Assembly: GCA_029247405.1 (NCBI GenBank)
Contig: JAQWLH010000108.1
Span: 1-64,000 of the forward strand
Length of the DNA: 64,000 bases
Source of the DNA: Mariniblastus sp.
Lineage (GTDB): Bacteria; Planctomycetota; Planctomycetia; Pirellulales; Pirellulaceae
Direction of reading: 5' to 3'
The first letter of the stretch is position 1, and the number at the start of each line of letters is the position of its first letter. Below the pieces are notes generated by a model. It was not told the origin of the DNA, ran no database searches, and saw only the letters and a program-made list of their open reading frames with translations. The translations under genes were made by a program, and so were the position numbers. Of the stretch, positions 20,901-29,536 are shown piece by piece.

Positions 20901-21827
20901 CAGGGAGCCGGGTACAACCATCGCGAATTTAAATACGCACGGCAGGTCGATCATGCACTGCAGTGGCTGATTGAAAACCAATCTGCCGACGGCGGTTTAT
21001 ATGTATCGTCGGACGACAAATCAAATAATGCCTGCCGACTTTATAGCCATGGGATTGCGGCCCTCGCATTGACCGAAGCCTATGGAATGACACAGGATGC
21101 CCGCCTCAAAACGGCCGCTCAAAAAGCACTGGACTATATTGCTGCCACTCAAGATGGTCGAAAGGGGGGGTGGCGGTATTTTGATACACCTGGGAAGAAA
21201 TCAGCCGACACATCCGTCTCCGGTTGGATGATGATGGCGTTGCAAAGCGGACGGTTGGCAGGACTCACCATTGATGAACGTTGCTTTGACGGAATTGACA
21301 ATTGGCTCGACGTTGCCGTCGCCCCCGACAATCAGGCCCTTTTTAGGTACAACCCCTACGCCAAAGACTCTAAAGGCGTCTCAAGAATTCAAGGCCGCCA
21401 ACCATCTGCATCAATGACTGCTGTTGGCTTGTTGATGCGAATCTACAGCGGCTGGGGCAAACAAGACCCGCGACTTTTAGTCGGGGCCGATTACCTACTC
21501 AAATCTCAGTTGCCAACCGATGCCACACCGCGAGGGCGAGATACCTACTATTGGTATTACGCCACTCAAGTCCTCAAGCATGTCGGCGGCACACGCTGGG
21601 AGCAATGGAACAACCAACTCCGCCCACTGTTGATTCGATCACAAGAGAAATCGGGCGATTATGCGGGCAGTTGGCATCCCTACAAACCCGTTCCTGACCG
21701 CTGGGGCGCGTTTGGCGGTCGCATTTATGTTACGACCATGAACTTGCTTTCACTTGAGGTTCGTCACCGGATGCTGCCAATCTATCAAAGGCCCAACCAA
21801 CCAGCAGCGGCAGCCGTGATTAAATAA
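17910..21827 (+). CDS. TonB-like anchored protein with about 700-aa Ser/Arg/Pro/Thr-rich linker and C-terminal prenyltransferase/squalene-cyclase-like toroid domain
   Basis: TM segments including LAIVLSLAIHLLVMVF; long low-complexity segment; toroid repeats ALQWLIENQSADGGLY, ALDYIAATQDGRKGGWRYFDTPGKKSADTSVSGWMMMAL; TTG start (GTG 17919 alternative). Confidence 0.8.
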   Translation: MIHVKRRTVHKITPAKQSTFDQQFWPVLVALTVLCSIAVGAAVTLLRGPWMWGSLFVLPLVAAGSILFLISLDSQKLRRSLQLAIVLSLAIHLLVMVFASVTNIFQNPYKPNERKVAQRPIRTIEISDQRAAFVWEEANSRETPEPDVVPDKVQRPTTTVVKPQTVPVKESQPNINPQLVKRETPIQSVPRQNPELSQLRKQTRPAVQPQSSEKITEQKTTRQTKPSPTKPEKPVESSKAADSVSRQPVAKTETRVEPASANAAKDNPTEITRSSSSPRRTQPTKSPSISAPKASSSQARVRRDTPLIPIATKKSMTAEKVTSAATSKRVKAEASKSANQITRRPTQSTTVTPATTNQPQTVLNPQSQIARTLNRRKPTAAQPTISTETSVNRTPRRATTDAKIAVSPIPVEKPSRSPESKTASRALNSKTLSVSRSTQGVAGVGRSKNLHRDVGGMNSPAARASDSARRERSLSNMSADRMLSASQKSQVQRTIGATRIPTSAFKAETSKAAKVAGAKTTGERTMESSAAKIDARAASARDEVSAERGSAEVDLGPTKIVMDRQSQRRSGGGQPEVSQLSPDATQRSKDRSNAQPSLVAELSPSVMAPRSQSATAPSTEASEASDSASLAARTGGKAAVMAERWAADLKGEFSNRGESNLAEQLSENRQRANRNEAVTRWNTDQEEDEDEENQRGTRRTRVAQAPIIRSDPGFGTAEADGISKAAPADAGESPTESLTVKVQRQASAALPGSGIGQTATNALLQAATSLPIIESKTGRRTGSGKATNVDSEFATGLAANPQTRGSRSAQPDVKTALSGVSKIQPTPTSEKSSVDGSAGKRGQSDASDVSIARAELEPSEKLQGSVLDIEAIEGAAGLGIRPDEFAGIPNRPASKDSKQLQPDLDNRFINKKFGGAPSINPDAVIAQKAFRNRTPSAIAGAAEPTTEAAIQSGLEFLARYQSADGSWALKGFDPDAPQHLTQLSSDTAATGLALLAFQGAGYNHREFKYARQVDHALQWLIENQSADGGLYVSSDDKSNNACRLYSHGIAALALTEAYGMTQDARLKTAAQKALDYIAATQDGRKGGWRYFDTPGKKSADTSVSGWMMMALQSGRLAGLTIDERCFDGIDNWLDVAVAPDNQALFRYNPYAKDSKGVSRIQGRQPSASMTAVGLLMRIYSGWGKQDPRLLVGADYLLKSQLPTDATPRGRDTYYWYYATQVLKHVGGTRWEQWNNQLRPLLIRSQEKSGDYAGSWHPYKPVPDRWGAFGGRIYVTTMNLLSLEVRHRMLPIYQRPNQPAAAAVIK

Positions 21828-21994
21828 CATCAATTCACGCCCGGTGCGTCAGCCTACTTGAGTCCGCGAGCTATCCCGAAACCAAATCATGCCATCACAA
21901 AACGGATCACAGGCGACAACATCGACCCATCGCTGAACAAAACAATTTGAGTTAAACGACATTAATTCGACAGAGCCCGTTGTTTCATTGACCT

Positions 21995-22519
21995 TCAATC
22001 GCCAAATCTCAACCTCAATGATCTAGATCCGCTCGAATGGTTGGTCACCACAAACAGGTTATCGTAGTTTTCGTAGATCACAGAAAAATCTCCGACCCCA
22101 CCGAAGCCTTTGGCGATTTGACCAATGGTGTTGGAATGCCCCACGATTAAAACCACTTGACCCTCGTGTTTTTTCTTCATTTCATCAAACCACTTTTGAT
22201 CGGTTTTTTTGTAAGTCTGGATTTTGACACCCAACTTGTCAGCCGTCGGCTTGGCGGTGTTCATCGTTCGAGGCACGTCAGTGGAATAAACGGCCTTGAT
22301 TCGGAACAAACCGGCAAGTTTTCCGAGCTCCTTTGCCCGCTGTTTACCTTCTTCGCTGAGCAATTCGTTGGCATCTTTTTCAGCATGCCGAACAATCAGC
22401 CAAGTGGTCGTTTTTTCTGCCTGCGATTCTTGCGCCTGCGAAGACGAAGAATAGTGCAGGGAGCAACAGGCCAACAAAACGAACGATACAAATAAATTGA
22501 TACGCGAATGAATTCTCAT
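21995..22519 (-). CDS. Exported histidine phosphatase (SixA-like phosphoglycerate mutase family)
   Basis: TTWLIVRHAEKDAN (RHG/RHA motif), VVLIVGHSNTIGQIA; signal-like N-terminus. Confidence 0.88.
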   Translation of the reverse strand: MRIHSRINLFVSFVLLACCSLHYSSSSQAQESQAEKTTTWLIVRHAEKDANELLSEEGKQRAKELGKLAGLFRIKAVYSTDVPRTMNTAKPTADKLGVKIQTYKKTDQKWFDEMKKKHEGQVVLIVGHSNTIGQIAKGFGGVGDFSVIYENYDNLFVVTNHSSGSRSLRLRFGD

Positions 22520-22716
22520 GGGTCAGTCGTTCCTAAATCGTGTCCAATATTAAGCAAGTCTCGACGTTGGGTCGTCATGGGCTGGTCGAAATCGTACCAC
22601 CGAATGACTCGCCTCGAAAGTGAAATTTGAATTTGAAAGCCCCAAAGAAATTTCAATCACTTCGCGGTATAATTTGTTTCGCTATTTGAATCTAATATTT
22701 CCAACCCGAGCTGACT

Positions 22717-23718
22717 TTGAACTCACGTCTTCCACGAATTGCAATCACCATGGGTGATCCGGCTGGTGTCGGTCCAGAATTGTGTTTGAAGCTACTAGCC
22801 AATCAGAGTGTCGCCCAACTTTGCACACCGATTGTATTCGGCGACATGCTATCTCTTTCGGCCGTTGGAAATCGCTGCGGCTTGCCCCTACCCAACCGAA
22901 CGATCACTTTAAAAGAGTTTGATAAGCAATTTTGTGTCGATGCTCCATTAGCCGTTGATATAGGTGACTTGAAAGCAGACCAACTCAAGCGAGGTGTCGT
23001 CAACCAACACACGGGGTCAGTTTCTTTTGCTTATATCGAAGCCGCCATTGCCGCCGCCCTTGATGGCCGCGTCGATGCGGTCACCACCGGCCCGATCAAC
23101 AAAGAAGCTTGGCAAGCCGCCGGAATCAAGTTTCCGGGCCACACCGAGTTGTTCGCGAATCGAGCCAGCACCGAACGATTTTGCATGATGATGACCGCCC
23201 CGGCCTTTAGTTGCAGTTTGGTTACAACACATATTGGTTACGACCAAGTACCAACAATGCTAAGCACTGACTTGATTGTCGAGGTGATCGAATTAACGAA
23301 CGAAGCACTCACAAGTATCTGCGGTCGCCAACCCAAACTTGTCGCGCTTGGGCTTAATCCGCATGCTGGTGAAGGCGGGCTATTTGGGAATCGCGAAGAA
23401 GAATTAATCATCGCCCCGGCAGTACACCAAGCCACCCAAAAAGGCATCGACATTGTTGGACCGCTTCCACCAGACACCGCGTTTCTGCCTTGGCGTCGAA
23501 AAGAAACCGATGGCTACATTTGCATGTACCACGATCAGGGATTAATCCCTTTCAAGGCGTTTAACTTCGACACCGGCGTTAACATCACTCTCGGCCTACC
23601 TCTCATTCGAACCAGCGTCGATCATGGCACGGCGCTCGACATTGCATGGGAAGGCAAGGCTGATGAGTCGAGCCTTATCGCCGCGGTTGAGCTGGCGGCA
23701 AAGCTTGCAGCTGGATAA
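22717..23718 (+). CDS. pdxA: 4-hydroxythreonine-4-phosphate dehydrogenase
   Basis: RIAITMGDPAGVGPEL; FPGHTELFANR; GLNPHAGEGGLFG; CMYHDQGLIPFK; TTG start. Confidence 0.95.
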   Translation: MNSRLPRIAITMGDPAGVGPELCLKLLANQSVAQLCTPIVFGDMLSLSAVGNRCGLPLPNRTITLKEFDKQFCVDAPLAVDIGDLKADQLKRGVVNQHTGSVSFAYIEAAIAAALDGRVDAVTTGPINKEAWQAAGIKFPGHTELFANRASTERFCMMMTAPAFSCSLVTTHIGYDQVPTMLSTDLIVEVIELTNEALTSICGRQPKLVALGLNPHAGEGGLFGNREEELIIAPAVHQATQKGIDIVGPLPPDTAFLPWRRKETDGYICMYHDQGLIPFKAFNFDTGVNITLGLPLIRTSVDHGTALDIAWEGKADESSLIAAVELAAKLAAG

Positions 23719-23943
23719 ATACTTCAAACTCGACCCCAATCGCTCAACCTTGAAGTCCCCAGCTTCCGGGCAGTTGGTCCGGCAAACGCATCTTTCAGGC
23801 GACAAAACATTGCCCTGACTTCACTCGCTCCACCCGTCTGGGCGGTTCCCATGCCCCTCGTTAAAAAAAGTTGTGCCCGCGCAACGATTAGGCAAGAATG
23901 GATGACGTTTCCCTTTTCTTCCCGCATTCGCGCAAACGGACTT

Positions 23944-24648
23944 ATGAACATTCCCACGCCCCCAACCCACCCCGTCGTTTGGCTTTTGAGTTTGTCTTTG
24001 CTCGTTGGCTTGATTTTCCAATGCGGCTGCAGCAAAGAGGACATGGACAAAATGGCGTCCAAAGTAAAAGACTCCGCCTCCGAGTTCTCCGAAAAGTCCA
24101 GCGAAGCTTTGGAGAAAGCGAAAAAAGGAGCTAAAGATGCATCTGCCAAGATCAAAGAGGCTGCCTCAGAATTTAAAGATAAAACCTCAGAGACGATGTC
24201 GACCCTCAAGGACAAGGCAACCGAGTTGGCCAGTGACGCGGGAAATCTTGTCTCGCTCAATGGCTCTGCCGAAATTACGTTGGACGAGCCGACCAAATTC
24301 TCGGCGTCGTACATCCGAATCATCGAGCTCAACGAAACGACAACGGTTTTGCAGATCAAAAGCTACAAAGACGGAATCACCAATTCTTTCCCCTCGTTTC
24401 TACTTCAGGGTTCGGTTGAGGGACCGATCGAATCACTCCATGGCAAAACAATTCCCTGTCAATTCTATGCCCAGAAAGCTGTCGACGGCGACGTATGGAA
24501 AAATGCTAATGGCCAGCTCATTCCCGTTCAGTTTGCCAAACTTGACGACAATATGAGCGCTAGTTTTGCGAACGCCATGCTGGTCAACACCGCTAATGGC
24601 AGCCAATCGGCTGCGACAGCTATCTTTGATTGCGTTGTCCTGGAATAA
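23944..24648 (+). CDS. Exported/possible lipoprotein with amphipathic LEA/apolipoprotein-like helical repeats
   Basis: Hydrophobic N-terminus ending IFQCGCSKEDM; VKDSASEFSEKSSEALEKAKKGAKDASAKIKEAASEFKDKTSETMSTLKDKATEL. Confidence 0.7.
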   Translation: MNIPTPPTHPVVWLLSLSLLVGLIFQCGCSKEDMDKMASKVKDSASEFSEKSSEALEKAKKGAKDASAKIKEAASEFKDKTSETMSTLKDKATELASDAGNLVSLNGSAEITLDEPTKFSASYIRIIELNETTTVLQIKSYKDGITNSFPSFLLQGSVEGPIESLHGKTIPCQFYAQKAVDGDVWKNANGQLIPVQFAKLDDNMSASFANAMLVNTANGSQSAATAIFDCVVLE

Positions 24649-24705
24649 CACAATTGAGTTTGGTCCCTTCTTCATTCCGACACTCGTCAAATATTTGAGC
24701 ACGCC

Positions 24706-26472
24706 ATGTATTATAAATTAATTCAACTCAGTTCCCTTTCGCTGGCCATCACAACGCTTGCTTTCGTCTCCAATTCATTTTCCCAAACCAATGTCATGTC
24801 GTTGGCCACCAACGGATACTGCGAACAAGCAGCCGAGCTTGGGGCAGCTTGCAAGGACAACTGGGCCTCCATCATTCTGTTCACAAAATCAGTGGATGAG
24901 GCGACGAAAAACAAAACGCTGGCTAATATTGACTGCGACAAAATTGGGCCGGCATACGCCGTGGCCGAACAAATCCTTCGCGATGCACAGGCCCTCAAAA
25001 ATATGCGCGAGCCAGCAGGAGTGGATTGGCAGCATCGGGGGAAATATTGTTCCGACAAACTCAAGCACGCAGCTGCCCTGCTCAAATCGATGCCCGCCGG
25101 GGCCAAAGTTGTTGAAGCTGCCGAAAAATATAAATCTCGTTCAATGGACAAACGGGCCAAAGCAGTTGCAAAAGTTCGTCAACTTTTCGACAAAAACAAT
25201 CTTGCCAAAGCTGAATCTGACTTTGATGAAATCCTGCAAGAGGTTGATCAATTTGTCATCTGGCTTTCCACTGCCTCTGGCCGACAGGTTTTAGGACAGG
25301 TTGATGGGATGCGACGGCAATTAGCCGGGAGCACTAAAGATCTTCGCGAAGCTGAAGCGACGGCGGCCCTGGCAGCGGCTCTCAACAGCCACCCACCCCA
25401 AATCAATGAGCTATTGGAGGCAGCCAAAGCGACAATTACCGCCGTCGGTACCGGTCGATCTGCCAGCATTGATGGACAATCTTACTCCGGTCCCGAGGCA
25501 TTAAAAGCGATCTTTAATAAGTGGCAAACAACCCACTCCAATCTCATTCGAACGATGGGGGTTCATGGGTTGGGACAAGGCCTGAATTTGGGAACAACGC
25601 CAGAGCAATCTTTCGCTTCGCAACTTGGTACGACGACTTTTGCGGACACCATCACCAAACTCAACGCCCAAATGACTGAGATACTGCCAACCATCATCTC
25701 GGTTGATCTCAAGCAAACAACGGATGCCGATGCCAAAGAAAACTATGTCGGTTACCTCAGAACACTTGGCCTGATGGCCAATCGTGTTCCGAACGAACTT
25801 CTCGCAGCACTCGAAAAAGAGCTGGCGGTAATGGAAATGCGACCCGATCTTGGGAACGCGATTAAGAACTATCAAGCGGCAACCGATGACCTATTGCTTT
25901 GGCGAAACCGCGCCGCTATCTCAGCAAAAAAAACGGTCAAACCGAGCCTTGAATTGGTCGAAGCAACCAAGAGTTTGAGCAAACAAACCTATATCCCCTC
26001 ACTCGTTGAAGGTTTGGATCAAATTGCAACAGGTTTGGACAAGAGTGCTGTTGGATTTGAAACGCATGTCAACAACGTGCAGGCATTAACCGGCAACGCA
26101 GCATTTGGAAATTATCGCGATCGCGTCTGGGCAACAGTGCGCGGCGAAATAAATATTGGCCCGGAATTAACATCTCTGCGAAACGACTTATACATCGGCA
26201 AAGGAAGCCCCCCACTCTCGGTGGCTGCCGCTAAATCTTTCGCAACCGCCAGTCGAAAAAACTTCACCGCTGTTGGCGGACCAATTTCCAGTGCGCAAGT
26301 CGAAGCACTGGGATCACGATTTCCCAAACTTTCTGATTCCATGAATTCGTTGGTCCCCCTCGATGCTTGCCCCAGCGAAAACTCGCAAATCGGTGACATG
26401 CTTCTACGTTTTAACGTTACACCCCGATGGGTTCTTCACGAACATTTTTTCAAAAAGATCCCCACTGAGTAA
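24706..26472 (+). CDS. Exported hypothetical protein (588 aa, helical)
   Basis: Long ORF with signal-like N-terminus (LSSLSLAITTLAFVSNSFSQ); no recognised family. Confidence 0.75.
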   Translation: MYYKLIQLSSLSLAITTLAFVSNSFSQTNVMSLATNGYCEQAAELGAACKDNWASIILFTKSVDEATKNKTLANIDCDKIGPAYAVAEQILRDAQALKNMREPAGVDWQHRGKYCSDKLKHAAALLKSMPAGAKVVEAAEKYKSRSMDKRAKAVAKVRQLFDKNNLAKAESDFDEILQEVDQFVIWLSTASGRQVLGQVDGMRRQLAGSTKDLREAEATAALAAALNSHPPQINELLEAAKATITAVGTGRSASIDGQSYSGPEALKAIFNKWQTTHSNLIRTMGVHGLGQGLNLGTTPEQSFASQLGTTTFADTITKLNAQMTEILPTIISVDLKQTTDADAKENYVGYLRTLGLMANRVPNELLAALEKELAVMEMRPDLGNAIKNYQAATDDLLLWRNRAAISAKKTVKPSLELVEATKSLSKQTYIPSLVEGLDQIATGLDKSAVGFETHVNNVQALTGNAAFGNYRDRVWATVRGEINIGPELTSLRNDLYIGKGSPPLSVAAAKSFATASRKNFTAVGGPISSAQVEALGSRFPKLSDSMNSLVPLDACPSENSQIGDMLLRFNVTPRWVLHEHFFKKIPTE

Positions 26473-26529
26473 ACAACGGAAGTAAGCGACACGCTTAGCG
26501 CCATCGCACCCTGACGTCCTCCGGATTCG

Positions 26530-26937
26530 CTATAGCAGAGGCAGCAGTCGACGCGTCACCCACTCAAAGATCAAAAACCCAACCAAGGCAAAGCAGAGTA
26601 TTTTCCCAACACTTGCGGACGGGATAAAACTGCGCCGCGATCCCTTTTTTGGCTTCTTTAAAAATGCCAAGGCTGTTCCCAGGAGCATCCAGCCGACAAG
26701 CCCATACGTCAGGGAAAATGCAGCAAAATCAATTAACTCCCAATGCTCTCGGACCGACCCTGAAAACATAGAGATGGGAAAGTAAAGCCAGTCCAACAAC
26801 CATTGATAAGTATCAGGATCTGCATCAGCGGTCAGGACTGACGGTGACCGACGGTTGAAGGTGCACCAGATCACCATGCCGCCATGGATCACAGCAAATA
26901 AAATCACCGTAAACAGGGGACGAAGAAATGAGAACAT
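26530..26937 (-). CDS. Small integral membrane hypothetical protein
   Basis: 135-aa ORF with three hydrophobic segments. Confidence 0.6.
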   Translation of the reverse strand: MFSFLRPLFTVILFAVIHGGMVIWCTFNRRSPSVLTADADPDTYQWLLDWLYFPISMFSGSVREHWELIDFAAFSLTYGLVGWMLLGTALAFLKKPKKGSRRSFIPSASVGKILCFALVGFLIFEWVTRRLLPLL

Positions 26938-27271
26938 TGAACAATCAGTCGGTTTTGTGAATTATCAGGAAATGTCTGAGCTTACCGCACGAGGCTGGGT
27001 CAAAACTGAAAAAATGAATGCTACGCTGAATCAGGTCGATTCAACTACTGCTTGAATTTTGGGACATTGGACAAGCGTTAACTCTTTGATTCGCTTCAAA
27101 CGAATTCTTCTTGCCAAACAATTCGCCAAACCAGAGAAGTTTGTCATCAATTTTTCGTTGGACAAAACACAGCTATCATCGGCTCTTGGCGACCCGCCTT
27201 TTTACATCAACTTACTCCGTGCCCAAACTCGAGTTTGAAACACAGATTAAAATCTGTTGAGCAATGGCAGA

Positions 27272-27796
27272 TCAGCCCAATTTTGGTTGTAGGTAACCGA
27301 AATGATGCTCGGCATGCAGCAGGCTTACTTTGTGATGCATCGCCATATCCATTTCTCCAAATAATGGAGAGGGGTAAAGGCTGCCCGTGTGAGAGCTAAC
27401 TCGATCGACGGCGGCTCGAAGTTTTTCTTGACCTTGTTGATCTGAGTACTCGTCCGAGCCGGCAACCGTCTCCGGAGCCGTCATCACACCGCCTTTAAAA
27501 CCTTCGGCCAAAATTTTTCGTTTCATCCCCGGGACCACGGTCTTTTTCATGAACCAAAACATGATCCGAATTGGCAGTGGTGGAACGGGAAAACCGTCCA
27601 GTGGAAACAACATCCAGTCAGCAACATGGCTGGAAGCTTGTCCCAAATTCCAATTACCGTTACTCACATACCCGCTTTCAGCAAGAGCCTGAACCTCAAC
27701 CATCATTTCATCGTAATCACTGAATTTGAGCTTTCGTTTTTGAGGCTTTGGTTTGCTCATCGGTCCGCCTGTGGTTCGGAGATCGTTACGTGACAA
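27272..27796 (-). CDS. DUF1569 (DinB-like) family protein
   Basis: WNLGQASSHVADWMLFPLDGFP ... SPLFGEMDMAMHHKVSLLHAEHHFGYLQP. Confidence 0.75.
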   Translation of the reverse strand: MSRNDLRTTGGPMSKPKPQKRKLKFSDYDEMMVEVQALAESGYVSNGNWNLGQASSHVADWMLFPLDGFPVPPLPIRIMFWFMKKTVVPGMKRKILAEGFKGGVMTAPETVAGSDEYSDQQGQEKLRAAVDRVSSHTGSLYPSPLFGEMDMAMHHKVSLLHAEHHFGYLQPKLG

Positions 27797-27858
27797 AGTC
27801 TACCAGCGCGACAGAACGCCGATAAATAAAAGTAGACCCACTGAAACTCGGGCTGCCG

Positions 27859-28758
27859 TCAACCTGAGTTTCTGCCCCTGTTTAGATTCTCCTGCTCCAA
27901 CACATTGGTGACTCGTTGACCCGGAAGCAAACGAAAAACCGGAATCGTGATTCCGCGTTGATCACAGCCCTGCCTGATCGCTTGGTCAATGTCGGCATCG
28001 TCGTAGCGTGAAGAAAAATGACCCAATATCAAACGCTTGACATTTGACTCAGCGACCATGGTCAAAACCTGCTCGAGAGAACTATGTCGATTCCGCCGCG
28101 GATTGTCCGGATCAATCTCGTCATCGCGTAAAAACGTCGCTTCATGAATTAACGTTTCGACGTCATTGTATCGCCCATCCATTTCGATCGGCGTATCAGC
28201 AGAATAAGCCAACAAAGAGGAACGATGCTCTGTGGAGATCGCTTCCTGCCCGTGATTCTTTCGCAGCTGCGCAATTTCGCTTCCAGTTTTCCCCACCAGC
28301 TCAGGCCTTAGCTTGAGGGAGCGGTTCTCAATAAAAAAACTTAGGCTTTTGAGTTGACCGGCAACCGTTTTCACATGCCGATTTTCCAAAGTCCGTACAA
28401 CGATGTCATCCCGAAGTTGAACTTCCTCACCACTTCCAATCGGGATCCACTGCGCCCCCGAAACCTGCGGATCGAACTTTGTGGTAAATCGCTCGAGCGC
28501 CGGAAATGAACCCGAGTCACGAGGGTAATAAATCTTTAATCCGGGGCGAGAATTTAATTGACTAAATTGAAGCAGCCCCGCAAGGTGGTCGCGATCAGCA
28601 TGCGAGATAAAAACATGTTTGACTTTACGGGATTTCTGCAACAGCCCCGCGCAAACTCCATCACCACAATCAAGCAACAGGCTCAATTCATCGACGAAGT
28701 ACCATGTTGCAAACAGAGCAGTGGAGTAGCCAGAAATTGTGAGTTGGTTAAAAGCCAT
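27859..28758 (-). CDS. Ribonuclease Z-like metallo-beta-lactamase fold protein
   Basis: KHVFISHADRDHLAGLLQF, ETLIHEATFLRDDE, NRHSSLEQVL, RLILGHFSSRY. Confidence 0.8.
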   Translation of the reverse strand: MAFNQLTISGYSTALFATWYFVDELSLLLDCGDGVCAGLLQKSRKVKHVFISHADRDHLAGLLQFSQLNSRPGLKIYYPRDSGSFPALERFTTKFDPQVSGAQWIPIGSGEEVQLRDDIVVRTLENRHVKTVAGQLKSLSFFIENRSLKLRPELVGKTGSEIAQLRKNHGQEAISTEHRSSLLAYSADTPIEMDGRYNDVETLIHEATFLRDDEIDPDNPRRNRHSSLEQVLTMVAESNVKRLILGHFSSRYDDADIDQAIRQGCDQRGITIPVFRLLPGQRVTNVLEQENLNRGRNSG

Positions 28759-28826
28759 GCTGGAGCTTAGCAGGAATCGTTTAATCAGTCACCGCTGAGT
28801 AAATGGCATTATGATGAGAAACCAAG

Positions 28827-29441
28827 TTACGGCGAATAGAAATCCACCTCGGTGACGGCGCAATCGAGCGGCACGTCCCATGGCTGATTTTCAATTGAAT
28901 CAACTTTTTGCAAATCAAAAGCAAAACCCGCCAAGAAAACCGAACGCCCCAAAGGACTGGCTCCATCGACGCCACCGCACTGTTCTTGATTGAGAAATGA
29001 AAACGTGCGGTCGTAATAACCACCCCCCATTCCAATTCGGTTACAAAACCCGTCAAAAGCGACCAAGGGTGTGACCACAAAATCCAACTCGCTCGGATCG
29101 ATCCAGCTTGATTCTTCGACGACGGGCTCCAAGATTCCAAAACGATTTGCCTGCATTTCGGCGGTGGGGGTCCAAGGCGCAAATTTAAGCGGCTGAGCTT
29201 TTCCCAAAATCACCGGAACAAAAACATTTTTGCCGCGACGGTACGCTTCCGTCATACAACCGATTGGATCAGCCTCGCCATCGTGTGCCAAAAATGCGGC
29301 AACATTACGGGACCCAGCGAATTCACTCAGCTGGACCAAACGCTCGCAAATTTGCTCACTCCACTGAGCACGCATGACTTGAGAAACGCTATTTCTGGCA
29401 GAACGAATGTCGTTGCGAATTTGTGACGGGATTAGGTTCAT
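28827..29441 (-). CDS. 5-formyltetrahydrofolate cyclo-ligase
   Basis: FVVTPLVAFDGFCNRIGMGGGYYDRTF, plus AAFLAHDGEADP. Confidence 0.88.
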   Translation of the reverse strand: MNLIPSQIRNDIRSARNSVSQVMRAQWSEQICERLVQLSEFAGSRNVAAFLAHDGEADPIGCMTEAYRRGKNVFVPVILGKAQPLKFAPWTPTAEMQANRFGILEPVVEESSWIDPSELDFVVTPLVAFDGFCNRIGMGGGYYDRTFSFLNQEQCGGVDGASPLGRSVFLAGFAFDLQKVDSIENQPWDVPLDCAVTEVDFYSP

Positions 29442-29536
29442 TGGGATGGCTAAAGGGAGTCGAGAATAGGTCGTTCAACGATTCCCCATGAAAGACCCTC
29501 GCGAGTTAAAAATTTGCCCAAGGGTAAATGAAAAAA

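Noticed and set aside
23724-24359. 211-aa minus-strand ORF
   Set aside because: Overlaps antisense to the lipoprotein-like gene and its upstream region; composition mirrors the repetitive Lys/Ser/Glu helix.
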